Shown here: positions 7,462-16,512 of the stretch, piece by piece | Numbering within the stretch: the first letter of the stretch is position 1 | Layout: every line of letters begins with the position of its first letter | Assembly: GCA_016873215.1 (NCBI GenBank) | Contig: VGXU01000008.1 | Coordinates: forward strand, 1 to 63,551 | From: Planctomycetota bacterium | Lineage (GTDB): Bacteria; Planctomycetota; Phycisphaerae; Sedimentisphaerales; Anaerohalosphaeraceae | DNA: 63,551 nt | Direction of reading: 5' to 3' | Position numbers and translations under genes: made by a program | Notes under the pieces: generated by a model | What the model was told of the DNA's origin: nothing | Databases searched by the model: none | What the model saw: the letters and a program-made list of their open reading frames with translations, nothing else

Positions 7462-9678
7462 ATGAAGTGTTTGTGGATACTAATAATTTTTGCGGCCTGG
7501 TTTGTCCATGGATGTTCGACGGTCAACTCGCAAACCGCATGGTCTCAGGAAACCAAACCCCAGTCTATTCGTGAAGTCATGGCCAAAGTGGCCGACTGGC
7601 AGATTGCCAATCCGAGCAAACATCATCCCGCCGATTGGACTCATGGGGCTTTGTATGCGGGAATGGCGGCCTGGGCAAAGATGTCGGATGATGATAAATA
7701 TATGAATTGGCTCCGGCAGCGCGGGGAAGAACTCAAATGGCAGCCATATAAACGGATTTATCATGCGGACGACCACTGTGTGGGCTGGATGTATCTGGAA
7801 CTGTACAGCCTGTATAAAGACCCGCAAATGATGCAGCCGATCCAGGAGCGTTTTGATTATATCCTGGCTAATCCTTCGGATGTCACCTTGAAAACCGGTC
7901 AGCAGCAGAAAAAAGACCGCTGGTGGTGGTGTGATGCCCTGTTTATGGCTCCGCCGGTCCTGGCCAAGCTGTCTGCTCTGACGGGCGACAGGAAATATCT
8001 TGATTTCATGCATCGCGAATTTATGGCGACGACGGAGTATCTCTATGACAAAGAAGAGCATTTATATTTTCGTGACGATACATATTTCGATAAGCGCGAG
8101 GCAAATAACAAAAAAATCTTCTGGTCTCGCGGCAACGGCTGGGTATTTGCGGGATTGGCACGCATTTTAGAAAGCATGCCGGCCGATTATCCGGGCCGGG
8201 AGAAGTATATTGAAATATATAAACAGATGGCGGCCAAATTGATTTCAATCCAGGGAGCCGATGGTTTGTGGCGAGCCAGCCTGCTTGACCCGGCCAGCTA
8301 CACGGAAAAAGAAACCAGCGGTACGGGGTTTTACTGTTATGGCCTGGCCTGGGGGGTCAACCGGGGTATTCTGGATGAAAAGACCTATCTGCCGGCAATC
8401 GTCAAGGCATGGAATGGGCTTGTGGGCTGTGTGCATCCGGACGGCAAACTGGGTTATGTTCAGCCTGTCGGAGCCGCCCCGAAAACGGTTTCGTCGGACC
8501 AGACGGAAGTATATGGAGTCGGGGCGTTTTTATATGCGGGCAGCGAAGTCTATAAACTTGCGGTTGACAGAGGCGCGGCGACAACGCTGGTGCACCTGAC
8601 AAATCCCGCAGCGATGTTCCGAGATGCTGAGACAGTCAGTCTGAACTGGAATGAATTAGTCAGTAAAAATCCCTCATTGACTGCTGCCAATGCGGCGGTT
8701 TTTGATTTTTATTCCAATCGATTTGTTGTAACGCAGGCAGTGGATAATGATGGCGATTGCAAGACGGATGAACTGCTGTTCCAGACGGACCTTGCGCCGG
8801 GTCAGCAGAAATGGTTTTGGGTGATGGCTCTGCCGCAGGGTGTGTCGCGTCCCGAGACAAAGGATTGTGTTTATGGACGACATGTGCCGGAACGATACGG
8901 GGATTTCGGATGGGAAAGCGACCGCATCGCGTTTCGGATGTACGGCAAAGAACTGGAGTGGGAAACTATTAGTCCCGGCATTGACGTCTGGGTCAAAAAA
9001 GTACGCACTCCGATGATTGACCATTTATATAAAAACGCGAAAGAAAAGAAATCCTACCATGCCGACAGAGGCGAAGGGCTGGATTGCTACAAAGTCGGGC
9101 CGACGCTGGGCTGCGGCGGGCTGGGGATTCTGGACGGTGACAAACTGATTTTATCGAAGAATTTCCGTTCGTGGAAAGTCCTTGCCAACGGGCCTATCCG
9201 GCTTATCTTTGAATTAGTCTATGAGCCGTGGAAAGCCGGGGGCGCCAAAGTCAGCGAAGTCAAACGCATTAGTCTTGACAAAGGCTCCAATCTGAACCGG
9301 ATTGAAAGCCGGATGACCTGCCAGGGACAGAATACACTTGCCTTGGCGGCGGGGATTGTCGTTCGCGGCGGACAGGGTGAGCAGAAGAAGTTCAATGCCG
9401 ATGAAAAGTGGATTTCGTACTGGTTTGCCCCGGATGACAAAAACGGAATGACCGGCTGCGGCGTGGTTCTGACCGCCGATACCAACGCTCAATTTGAGGA
9501 ACGCAATGACCATTTGCTGGCGATTGTCAATCAGCCTTGCGGAAAGCCGTTTGTGTATTATGCCGGGGCCTGCTGGGATAAAGGACTGGATTTCAAGACG
9601 GCCGGGGACTGGCAGGCGTACCTGTCGGATTTTGCGTGTCGGCTTGAGCATCCCGTTAACGTGGTTTTGGAAAAGTAA
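7462..9678 (+). CDS. GH105 unsaturated uronyl hydrolase fused to DUF4861, lipoprotein
   Basis: Predicted to remove the terminal unsaturated uronic acid left by pectate, rhamnogalacturonan or similar lyases. I place the start at 7462 because GGGAGA precedes it; an ATG 24 bp earlier has none. The first 18 residues are hydrophobic and end in VHGC, a lipobox, so the 738-residue enzyme should be lipid-anchored. Residues about 35-365 are a GH88/105 alpha6/alpha6 barrel: HADDHCVGWMYLE, WWWCDALFMAPP with the catalytic-type Asp, and WSRGNGWVFAGLAR. Residues about 380-735 match DUF4861, of unknown function, including GDFGWESDRIAFR and YKVGPTLGCGG. The joining of both domains in one chain is unusual. 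Confidence 0.88.
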   Translation: MKCLWILIIFAAWFVHGCSTVNSQTAWSQETKPQSIREVMAKVADWQIANPSKHHPADWTHGALYAGMAAWAKMSDDDKYMNWLRQRGEELKWQPYKRIYHADDHCVGWMYLELYSLYKDPQMMQPIQERFDYILANPSDVTLKTGQQQKKDRWWWCDALFMAPPVLAKLSALTGDRKYLDFMHREFMATTEYLYDKEEHLYFRDDTYFDKREANNKKIFWSRGNGWVFAGLARILESMPADYPGREKYIEIYKQMAAKLISIQGADGLWRASLLDPASYTEKETSGTGFYCYGLAWGVNRGILDEKTYLPAIVKAWNGLVGCVHPDGKLGYVQPVGAAPKTVSSDQTEVYGVGAFLYAGSEVYKLAVDRGAATTLVHLTNPAAMFRDAETVSLNWNELVSKNPSLTAANAAVFDFYSNRFVVTQAVDNDGDCKTDELLFQTDLAPGQQKWFWVMALPQGVSRPETKDCVYGRHVPERYGDFGWESDRIAFRMYGKELEWETISPGIDVWVKKVRTPMIDHLYKNAKEKKSYHADRGEGLDCYKVGPTLGCGGLGILDGDKLILSKNFRSWKVLANGPIRLIFELVYEPWKAGGAKVSEVKRISLDKGSNLNRIESRMTCQGQNTLALAAGIVVRGGQGEQKKFNADEKWISYWFAPDDKNGMTGCGVVLTADTNAQFEERNDHLLAIVNQPCGKPFVYYAGACWDKGLDFKTAGDWQAYLSDFACRLEHPVNVVLEK

Positions 9679-9690
9679 GGGAGAATAAAA

Positions 9691-10521
9691 ATGGAAGTAC
9701 GCTACAGTCCCGACCCGATTCGTTTTGAACGGATGACAACCGAAGAGACCCGGCATCATTTCCTGGTCGAATCTTTGTTTGGGTCAGACGAGATACAGAT
9801 GATTTACATTGATGTTGACCGTGTTATCGCCGGTTCCGTCGTGCCGGTTAAACAGAGCCTTGCGCTGACCAGCGCCGCCGAGCTGCGGGCGGATTTTTTC
9901 TGCCAGCGGCGGGAACTGGGCGTTCTTAATATCGGCCAGGCCGGGGTGGTGACCGTTGATGGCAAGCGTTTTTCACTGTCAAACCGTGATGCGATGTATA
10001 TCGGCCGCGGCTCCAAGGACATTACTTTTGAAAGCGACGACTCGGACAACCCGGCGATGTTTTACTTAGTCAGCTACCCGGCTCATGCGTCCTATCCGAC
10101 GATGCATATTTCGAAGGCGCAGTCCACGGCGGTAAATTTAGGTTCAACCGCACAGGCCAATAAACGGACGATTTTTAAATATATACATCCGGGAGGTGTG
10201 CAAAGCTGCCAATTAGTGATGGGATTTACGGAACTGGCGGAAGGCTGTGTCTGGAATACCATGCCTCCGCATACGCACGAACGGCGTATGGAAGTGTATC
10301 TGTATTTTGATTTTCCCGATACGGCCCGCGTATTTCATTTGATGGGCAAAGCTGACCAGACACGGCATATTGTCGTCGCTCCAAAGCAGGGCGTGATTTC
10401 GCCGAGCTGGTCGCTTCACAGCGGCGTCGGCACACAGGCTTATTCATTCTGCTGGGCGATGGGCGGTGAAAATCAGACATTTGATGATATGGATGGAATT
10501 GCAATTGCAGACTTGAAGTAA
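9691..10521 (+). CDS. kduI: 5-dehydro-4-deoxy-D-glucuronate isomerase
   Basis: Converts 5-keto-4-deoxyuronate, formed spontaneously after the GH105 step, to 2,5-diketo-3-deoxygluconate in the cytosol. At 276 residues it is exactly of family length. It opens MEVRYSPDPIRFERM and holds the cupin metal site PPHTHERRMEVY plus the later LHSGVGT histidine. It begins 12 bp after the GH105 stop with GGGAGAA as ribosome site and is clearly in the same operon. The next gene is kduD. Confidence 0.96.
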   Translation: MEVRYSPDPIRFERMTTEETRHHFLVESLFGSDEIQMIYIDVDRVIAGSVVPVKQSLALTSAAELRADFFCQRRELGVLNIGQAGVVTVDGKRFSLSNRDAMYIGRGSKDITFESDDSDNPAMFYLVSYPAHASYPTMHISKAQSTAVNLGSTAQANKRTIFKYIHPGGVQSCQLVMGFTELAEGCVWNTMPPHTHERRMEVYLYFDFPDTARVFHLMGKADQTRHIVVAPKQGVISPSWSLHSGVGTQAYSFCWAMGGENQTFDDMDGIAIADLK

Positions 10522-10522
10522 A

Positions 10523-10562
10523 AATCCGAAATCCGAAGCACGAAATTCGAAACAAATTCGAA
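10523..10562. repeat. Short degenerate tandem repeat (ATCCGAA-like)
   Basis: Directly after the kduI stop, about five imperfect 7-8 bp units follow each other (ATCCGAA, ATCCGAA, CACGAA, ATTCGAA, ATTCGAA). It is not a CRISPR: the units are tiny and without spacers. Confidence 0.45.
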
Positions 10563-10590
10563 ATACAAAAATTAAAATAAAAAGCAAACT

Positions 10591-10617
10591 GGATTCCCGC
10601 CTTTGCGGGAATGACAG
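10591..10617. repeat. GGATTCCCGC...GCGGGAATGACA palindromic repeat, copy 1
   Basis: ATTCCCGC and GCGGGAAT pair over a CTTT loop, between kduI and kduD. It belongs to the widespread TGTCATTCC...GGAATCCA class of intergenic palindromes; related copies lie at 30717-30743 and 30881-30909. The hairpin could lower read-through between kduI and kduD. Confidence 0.6.
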
Positions 10618-10648
10618 AATAATTGGAAAATTGCGGGAGAATTAAATT

Positions 10649-11410
10649 ATGATTCTGGACAAATTTAAACTCGACGGCAAGGCAGCGATTGTGACCGGCG
10701 CGGCACGCGGACTGGGGCAGGCGATGGCATTAGGGCTTGCCGAAGCCGGGGCGGATATCGCCGCAGTGGATGTGCTGGACACGGCCGATACCGAAGCACA
10801 AGTGGAAAAACTCGGACGCCGCTGCATCGGCATCAATGCGGATTTGATGAAAAAAGAAGCCGCCGATGTGGTCGTCGAAGCAACGGTGAAAAAGCTGGGT
10901 GGAATTGATATTCTATTTAACAACGCAGGCATCATCCGCCGGGCGCCGTTTACAGACTTTACCGAAAAAGACTGGGATGATGTGATGAATCTCAATATCC
11001 GGGGCGTGTTTTTCTTAAGCCAGGCGGTTGTCAAACAGATGATTGCCCAGAGACGCGGCGGCAAGATTATCAACACCGCCTCGATGCTCAGCTTCCAGGG
11101 CGGCATCCTCGTACCGTCTTATACCGCATCCAAAAGCGCCGTGATGGGCCTGACTCGTCTGATGGCCTGCGAATTAGCCAAGCATAATATTAATACCAAT
11201 GCCATCGCTCCGGGCTATATGGCTACCGATAACACCAAGGCATTGCGTGAAGATGTAGCCCGCAACAAGGCGATTCTGGACCGTATTCCCGCAGGACGCT
11301 GGGGAACGCCGGACGACCTGAAGGGCGTGGCCGTATTTCTGGCTTCCGCCGCGTCGGATTATATGAATGGATATACCGTTGCTGTCGATGGCGGCTGGCT
11401 GGCAAGATAA
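10649..11410 (+). CDS. kduD: 2-dehydro-3-deoxy-D-gluconate 5-dehydrogenase
   Basis: Short-chain dehydrogenase that reduces 2,5-diketo-3-deoxygluconate to 2-keto-3-deoxygluconate (KDG). The 253-residue chain has the NAD-binding TGAARGLGQA near residue 16, NNAGII, and the catalytic serine/tyrosine set: S in NTASMLSFQ, YTASKSAVMG. It ends in the KduD-like NGYTVAVDGGW. GCGGGAGAA stands before the ATG. It follows kduI after 127 bp that contain two repeats, and precedes kdgK by 9 bp. Confidence 0.93.
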   Translation: MILDKFKLDGKAAIVTGAARGLGQAMALGLAEAGADIAAVDVLDTADTEAQVEKLGRRCIGINADLMKKEAADVVVEATVKKLGGIDILFNNAGIIRRAPFTDFTEKDWDDVMNLNIRGVFFLSQAVVKQMIAQRRGGKIINTASMLSFQGGILVPSYTASKSAVMGLTRLMACELAKHNINTNAIAPGYMATDNTKALREDVARNKAILDRIPAGRWGTPDDLKGVAVFLASAASDYMNGYTVAVDGGWLAR

Positions 11411-11419
11411 GGAAAAATT

Positions 11420-12520
11420 ATGAGTGCAATCCAATTGAGATCTGCAAAGCAATGCAAATATGATATTCTGTCGTTTGGGGAGATTATGCTGCGTTTGGAT
11501 CCCGGCGAGGAACGGATTCATACGACGCGTATGTTTCGCGTCTGTGAAGGTGGAGGGGAATATAATGTCGCCCGCGGTTTGAAGCGGTGTTTCGGCAAAC
11601 GTGCGGCTGTGGCGACGGCAATTGTAGATAATCCCGTCGGCCGGCTGCTGGAGGATTTTATCATGCAGGGCGGTGTAGCCACCGAATACATCCGCTGGGT
11701 TCCTTTTGACGGTATCGGTAGAAAATCCCGCGTGGGTCTGAATTTTACCGAGCGGGGCTACGGTGTTCGCGCCGCCATCGGCTGTTCCGACCGCGCCAAC
11801 AGCGCTGCGTCGCAGATTAAAAAGGGCGATTTCGACTGGGACGCAATATTCGGCAAAGACGGTGTCCGCTGGCTGCATACCGGCGGCATTTTCGCCGCGC
11901 TTTCGGGTTCAACGCCGGATGCGATTATTGAGGCGGTCGCCATCGCCAGGAAATACGGCACAATTGTGTCGTATGATTTGAACTATCGCGCATCGCTGTG
12001 GAAAGACTTTGGCGGTCAGGACAAGGCCCGGCAGGTCAACCGCGAAATCGCCAAATATGTCGATGTAATGCTCGGCAACGAGGAAGATTTCACCGCGGCG
12101 CTGGGCTTTGCCGTGGAAGGGCTGGACGAGCGTTGCTCTAAACTCGACCCGTCGAATTTCAAGAAGATGATTCAAAAGGCCGTGGCGGAATTTCCAAACT
12201 TCAAAGCCGTGGCCACCACGCTGCGCAACGCCAAAACCGCCACACGAAACGATTGGGGGGCGATTCTATATACGGACGGGAAATTTCACGAAGCCGTTCT
12301 GCGTCCCGACCTTGAGATTCTTGACCGTGTTGGCGGCGGAGACAGTTTTGCATCCGGCCTGATTTACGGTCTGATGGAAGGCAAGCCCGCCGAACAGGCG
12401 GTTAATTACGGGGCCGCGCATGGCGCGCTGGCGATGACCACGCCGGGCGATACCTCGATGGCGACGCTCAAAGAAGTGGAATCCGTGATGAAGGGCGCCT
12501 CGGCTCGTATCAGCCGATAA
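11420..12520 (+). CDS. kdgK: 2-keto-3-deoxygluconate kinase (PfkB family)
   Basis: Phosphorylates KDG to KDPG with ATP. The 366-residue protein is a PfkB/ribokinase fold: SFGEIMLRLDPG at the start, YNVARGLKRCFG (sugar-binding), LNYRASLW, LGNEEDF, and the C-terminal ATP/catalytic motif DRVGGGDSFASGLIYG with the general-base Asp. It is somewhat longer than E. coli KdgK because of an insert before the last motif. The position between kduD and eda settles the substrate with good confidence. Confidence 0.9.
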   Translation: MSAIQLRSAKQCKYDILSFGEIMLRLDPGEERIHTTRMFRVCEGGGEYNVARGLKRCFGKRAAVATAIVDNPVGRLLEDFIMQGGVATEYIRWVPFDGIGRKSRVGLNFTERGYGVRAAIGCSDRANSAASQIKKGDFDWDAIFGKDGVRWLHTGGIFAALSGSTPDAIIEAVAIARKYGTIVSYDLNYRASLWKDFGGQDKARQVNREIAKYVDVMLGNEEDFTAALGFAVEGLDERCSKLDPSNFKKMIQKAVAEFPNFKAVATTLRNAKTATRNDWGAILYTDGKFHEAVLRPDLEILDRVGGGDSFASGLIYGLMEGKPAEQAVNYGAAHGALAMTTPGDTSMATLKEVESVMKGASARISR

Positions 12521-12574
12521 CCGGCGAAGAAATTCGTTACGAAAAGTTTTTGGAAATTTATTTGGAGAATTATT

Positions 12575-13252
12575 ATGGCTCGACACAGTCGTTTGCAGGT
12601 TTTGTGTGCGATGAAGGAAACAGGGCTTGTTCCGGTTTTTTATAATGCCGACGTGGAGGCGGCATGGAAGATCGTCTGTGCCTGTGCCGACGGCGGGGCG
12701 AAAATTGTCGAGTTCACAAACCGCGGCGATCGAGCGATTGGTGTTTTCACCCAATTGGCCGAACGTCGCGATAAACAGCGTCCGGAGCTGATGCTCGGCG
12801 TCGGTTCTATCTGTGACGCCCCCACGGCGGCCCTGTATATCGCGGCGGGTGCGGATTTTGTCGTCGGGCCGCTGCTGGATGAAGAGACGGCCAAAGTATG
12901 CAACCGTCGCAAAATTCCCTATCTGCCCGGCTGCGGCTCGCTGACGGAAATTCATCAGGCCCATATTCTAGGCGTCGAAATCTGTAAAGTCTTTCCGGGC
13001 AAGGAGGTGGGCGGTCCCGGTTTTGTCAAATCCGTCAAAGGCCCCTGTCCGTGGACGGAAATTATGCCCACCGGCGGCGTTGAGCCTACGGAAGAAAGTC
13101 TGTCGGCGTGGTTTAAGGCAGGTATCGCCTGTGCCGGCATCGGGTCGAACCTGATTACGAAAGACCTGGTTGCCGCCGGCGACTTCACGAGCCTGACAAA
13201 AAAGGTGCAGGTAACGCTTGCCCTGATTCGGAAAGTCCGTCAAAACAACTAA
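12575..13252 (+). CDS. eda: KDPG aldolase
   Basis: Class I aldolase cleaving 2-keto-3-deoxy-6-phosphogluconate to pyruvate and glyceraldehyde-3-phosphate, the last step of the cluster. The 225-residue TIM barrel contains IVEFTNRG with the catalytic Glu, GVGSICDAP, FVVGPLLDEE and the Schiff-base lysine region ICKVFPGKEVGGPGFVKS, then MPTGGVEPTEE. TTTGGAG precedes the ATG. It starts 54 bp after kdgK. A hairpin follows its stop, so this is probably the operon's end. Confidence 0.94.
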   Translation: MARHSRLQVLCAMKETGLVPVFYNADVEAAWKIVCACADGGAKIVEFTNRGDRAIGVFTQLAERRDKQRPELMLGVGSICDAPTAALYIAAGADFVVGPLLDEETAKVCNRRKIPYLPGCGSLTEIHQAHILGVEICKVFPGKEVGGPGFVKSVKGPCPWTEIMPTGGVEPTEESLSAWFKAGIACAGIGSNLITKDLVAAGDFTSLTKKVQVTLALIRKVRQNN

Positions 13253-13261
13253 AAACACGGG

Positions 13262-13289
13262 CGGGCAATTCCACCATGGAAAATGCCCG
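13262..13289 (+). terminator. Hairpin after eda, probable weak terminator
   Basis: CGGGCA (13262-13267) pairs with TGCCCG (13284-13289), with an inner TTCCA-CCA-TGGAA stem. A moderately U-rich run follows (TCTGTTCTTTGCTTT). It lies 10 bp after the eda stop. Confidence 0.5.
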
Positions 13290-13394
13290 TCTGTTCTTTG
13301 CTTTACTATCCGGTTTTTTCTGGTATTATATCTTCTTTCTTTTTCCCTTGTTGTAATACGCAACAGACGCATCGAATGGAGTGCCTGAAAAGAT

Positions 13395-14609
13395 ATGGAT
13401 GTGTATTTTTGGATTGCTATAGCACTGCTGATTGGACATTTGTTGTTCACCGTGAAGATTATCTTCAACGTGCGGTATGCTTACAAAAAGTCTCGAAAAG
13501 TGCGGGATTGGTATTTTCCTGAAGCGGTGGTCATTGTCCCCTGCAAAGGGCTGGATGAAACATTTGAGCAAAATGTTTTTTCTTTTTTCCGGCAGGATTA
13601 TAAATCGTATCGTTTATGGTTTGTTGTGGAAGACGCATCCGACCCGGCCTATATAGCTTTGCAGGACATTATTGCCCGCTATTCCTTACAGGCAACCGCC
13701 GTGGAAATACAGCTGTTTGTTGCGGGAAAGGCCTCCCAATCCAGCCAAAAACTGCATAATATTTTGTATTGCTATCGCCAGATTCCGCCGCAAACCGAGG
13801 CGATGGTATTTGCGGATTCCGACGCCTGCGTAAACGATCAATGGCTGGGACATATTGTTTATTCGCTGCACAGTAAGAAAACCGGCGCAACCAGCGGATA
13901 TCGCTGGTTTGTTCCAAAAACGTACAATCCGGCGTCACTGGCCCTGTCCTGTCTCAACGCCGCCGTGGCACAGATACTCGGCAACGGTCGGTTTAATCAC
14001 GCATGGGGCGGCTCGATGGCGATTCTGGTCAGTACGTTTCGCGAAGTGGGACTGGAAGTCATCTGGTCCCGGTCCATCTGTGACGACCTGACGCTGAGTG
14101 GCGCTGTCCGCCAGGCCGGCAAGAAAATGGTTTACGTACCGCCCTGTATGGCGGCGTCTTATGAATCCACGACGTGGCTGAAATTATTTGAGTTTGTCCG
14201 CAGGCAATTTATCATTACCCGTGTTTATGCTCCCCGAACATGGTTGTTTGGGTTGCTGGCGATGCTGTTCAGCGCGGGCGGTTTATGGTGTACCGCGGGA
14301 TTTGCCGCGGCGGCATGGCAGGCGGGACACAGAAACGCCGTGTTCTTTACCATCGCTGCGTTTTTCATTTTCCTGAATCAGGCGATAAGAGCGGTTCTGC
14401 GGCAGAGGATGGTTTCCCGTTTTCTGCTTGTCAAAGACAGAAAGGCTCTGCTGCCCGCCGCTATCGCCGACATTACTTTGTTTTGGGTATGGGGTGTTCT
14501 TTTACTGGCACTGATTATCAGTTCGGCATTCGGCAAGACGATTCGCTGGCGGGGGATTCGATATCGTATAAAAGGTCCGCAGAATGTGGAGATCGAACCG
14601 ACAGGCTAA
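13395..14609 (+). CDS. Membrane glycosyltransferase, GT2/GT21 ceramide-glucosyltransferase-like
   Basis: A 404-residue inner-membrane glycosyltransferase. An N-terminal membrane helix (about residues 4-25) precedes a GT-A catalytic domain: VVIVPCKGLDE, the acidic VVEDASD, FADSDACVNDQW and the late acceptor-site DDLTLSGAVRQ followed by RRQF. Two or three membrane helices end the chain. The layout is that of ceramide glucosyltransferase/HpnI-type enzymes acting on lipid acceptors. The natural donor and acceptor are unknown. It converges with lpxI, 8 bp away, and its link to the uronate genes upstream is doubtful. Confidence 0.8.
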   Translation: MDVYFWIAIALLIGHLLFTVKIIFNVRYAYKKSRKVRDWYFPEAVVIVPCKGLDETFEQNVFSFFRQDYKSYRLWFVVEDASDPAYIALQDIIARYSLQATAVEIQLFVAGKASQSSQKLHNILYCYRQIPPQTEAMVFADSDACVNDQWLGHIVYSLHSKKTGATSGYRWFVPKTYNPASLALSCLNAAVAQILGNGRFNHAWGGSMAILVSTFREVGLEVIWSRSICDDLTLSGAVRQAGKKMVYVPPCMAASYESTTWLKLFEFVRRQFIITRVYAPRTWLFGLLAMLFSAGGLWCTAGFAAAAWQAGHRNAVFFTIAAFFIFLNQAIRAVLRQRMVSRFLLVKDRKALLPAAIADITLFWVWGVLLLALIISSAFGKTIRWRGIRYRIKGPQNVEIEPTG

Positions 14610-14617
14610 ACGTGTCT

Positions 14618-15460
14618 TTATCGGCCGACAACGGCGATGCCGAGACGGTCGGCCAATTCCAATGTTTGCGGTTTGTCGATAATGATGGTTTTATCTTTTT
14701 CAATCACGACACAACAGGCTTTGCTGCGGGCCAGGCTTTCAATCGTATCGATGCCGATGCAGGGCACATCAAACCGCATATCCTGATTGGGTTTGGCGGC
14801 CTTGAGCAGTGTCCAGCCGCCTTTTTTGCACAGTTGGCCGGCCCGCTCAATCATTTTTGCAGTGCCTTCAATGGCCTCGACAGCAATGATTTCCCTTTCC
14901 TTGACGGCGAGGGCCTGACCGATGTCCAGCCTGCCGATTTCTTTGACCATCGGCCAGCCGAACTCGATATCCGTCCATACGGACGCCGGGGGCTGTGTTT
15001 GCGTCAGCACGCCTTCGGTCGCCATGTGGTCTTTGCAGTACTGTGTCGAATCCATGAGGATAATACCTCCGCTTGCCAGTTCGTCGGCGATTGCGTTCAA
15101 GACCGTGTCGTTGCGTTTGTCCTTATGGCGCAGCCGCCAATACCAGATTCGCAATGCCCGCCAGTCCGGCAGATATTTTACAATTCTCCACGGCGTATAG
15201 ATATTGGCCTTAACGACCCGTCCGACCATAATCGTTTGTTTGGCGCCGTAACGGCGAAGGTTTCGCATCCAGCCGCCGGGGCGGGCGATGGCGCCATAGA
15301 AAAACACGTCCACGTATTTCGCCAGCTCCGGGTCCGCGTTATCGGCAAGACCCGCACAAATAATTTTCAGTCCGGCCTTTTTGGCGCCCTGAGCGACCAG
15401 AAACGGCAGCCGTCCCTGGCCGGCGATTAATCCTAAAACAGGAGGGTTTGTTTCACTCAT
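14618..15460 (-). CDS. lpxI: UDP-2,3-diacylglucosamine pyrophosphatase LpxI
   Basis: Lipid A enzyme that hydrolyses UDP-2,3-diacylglucosamine to lipid X, replacing LpxH in many bacteria. The 280-residue protein (formerly DUF1009) shows GLIAGQGRLPFLVAQGAKKAG at the start, MVGRVVKAN, LMDSTQYCKDHMATEGVLT and a C-terminal FDVPCIGIDTIESLARSKA. It overlaps the end of lpxD by 8 bp and is the last gene of the long minus-strand run. Together with lpxD it argues for a lipid A outer membrane. Confidence 0.93.
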   Translation of the reverse strand: MSETNPPVLGLIAGQGRLPFLVAQGAKKAGLKIICAGLADNADPELAKYVDVFFYGAIARPGGWMRNLRRYGAKQTIMVGRVVKANIYTPWRIVKYLPDWRALRIWYWRLRHKDKRNDTVLNAIADELASGGIILMDSTQYCKDHMATEGVLTQTQPPASVWTDIEFGWPMVKEIGRLDIGQALAVKEREIIAVEAIEGTAKMIERAGQLCKKGGWTLLKAAKPNQDMRFDVPCIGIDTIESLARSKACCVVIEKDKTIIIDKPQTLELADRLGIAVVGR

Positions 15461-16505
15461 CTGTGTTGCCTGTTTTATCCATCCGCCGTTGGATTTCTTT
15501 AATTTTCTTTTTCATTTCCGGCAGATATTCAATCAAACTATAGGCGCGTCTGGCCTTGCCGGCGTCGATGGCCGGCGTTCCGACAATTGTCGCGCCGTCG
15601 GGGACATCGCCGATGACGCCGGCTTTGGCACCGATTTTGACGAGATTTCCGATTTTGATATGGCCGACGACGCCGACCTGTCCGGCAAGAACGCAATGAT
15701 GTCCCATCGTAACCGACCCGGCCACTCCGACCTGCGGCACAAGCAGGCAATGCGCGCCGATTTTTGTGCCGTGACCGATAGCCACCATATCGCCGATTTT
15801 GCTGCCTTTGCCGATGACGGTATCGTCGAGCGTTCCACGTTCAATTGCGCACGCAGAGCCGATTTCCACGTCGTCTTCGAGAATCACTCTGCCGATTTGC
15901 GGAATTTTGTGATGAGCGCCTTTGTGCGTGGCAAAACCGAAGCCATCCTGCCCGACGGCGGCGCTGGATTGCACGATAACCCGATTGCCGACGACACAGC
16001 CGTCATAAATCACGGCGTTGGGATAGAAAATACAATTGTCGCCGACACTGACGTTGGGGCCGATGAAAACGCCGGGATATATCTGGCAGTTTTTGCCGAC
16101 GACGGCGTTTTCACAAACCACGGCGAAAGGATGGACATTACATCCCGCCCCCAGTTTGGCCGTGGCGGCAACGGAGGCCTGTGGACTGACACCCGTCTGC
16201 GGGTGCTGTCGGTGGCCGTGCAAAAGCACCACAATCTGCATGAAAGCGTAATACGGGTCTTCGACAACGAGCAGCGAGGCCCGGCTGTCTATTGCCTCAG
16301 CCACGATTACAGCGCCGGCGCTGGTATCCTTAACCTGTGGAACATACTTTTTATTGCTGAGAAAAGTAATTTCGCCGGGGCCTGCTTTGTCGAGCGTCGA
16401 AGCGGACTTGATTTGGATCGACGCGTCGCCGATGACCGTGCCGCCGACGTGGGCCGCCAATTCGCCTAACGTTTTTGTCTGCATTAATTTATCTTTCGTT
16501 TTCAT
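15453..16505 (-). CDS. lpxD: UDP-3-O-acylglucosamine N-acyltransferase
   Basis: Third committed lipid A step: adds the N-linked hydroxyacyl chain from acyl-ACP. The 350-residue product has the uridine-binding N-terminal domain (residues 8-105, including LSNKKYVPQV), then a left-handed beta-helix of hexapeptide repeats and a C-terminal helix. The catalytic histidine region AIGHGTKIGAHC is present, as are DGFGFA and GVAGSVTMGHHC. The start at 16505 has a TATAAT box 7 nt before it; an alternative ATG lies at 16484. The GT9 gene stops 8 bp upstream. lpxI follows. Confidence 0.94.
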   Translation of the reverse strand: MKTKDKLMQTKTLGELAAHVGGTVIGDASIQIKSASTLDKAGPGEITFLSNKKYVPQVKDTSAGAVIVAEAIDSRASLLVVEDPYYAFMQIVVLLHGHRQHPQTGVSPQASVAATAKLGAGCNVHPFAVVCENAVVGKNCQIYPGVFIGPNVSVGDNCIFYPNAVIYDGCVVGNRVIVQSSAAVGQDGFGFATHKGAHHKIPQIGRVILEDDVEIGSACAIERGTLDDTVIGKGSKIGDMVAIGHGTKIGAHCLLVPQVGVAGSVTMGHHCVLAGQVGVVGHIKIGNLVKIGAKAGVIGDVPDGATIVGTPAIDAGKARRAYSLIEYLPEMKKKIKEIQRRMDKTGNTDE

Positions 16506-16512
16506 CGCATGG

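Noticed and set aside
10523-10617. Possible CRISPR array between kduI and kduD
   Set aside because: The units are 7-8 bp, imperfect and directly adjacent, with no spacers; the second element is a single palindrome. No cas genes are present.
15489-16469. A 326-codon plus-strand frame opposite lpxD
   Set aside because: It is an antisense shadow of GC-biased third codon positions. The composition is odd, there are no domain motifs, and lpxD on the other strand is unmistakable. The same holds for the long frames opposite lpxI (14240-15430), thrS (56774-57868) and the TPR gene (20438-21697).
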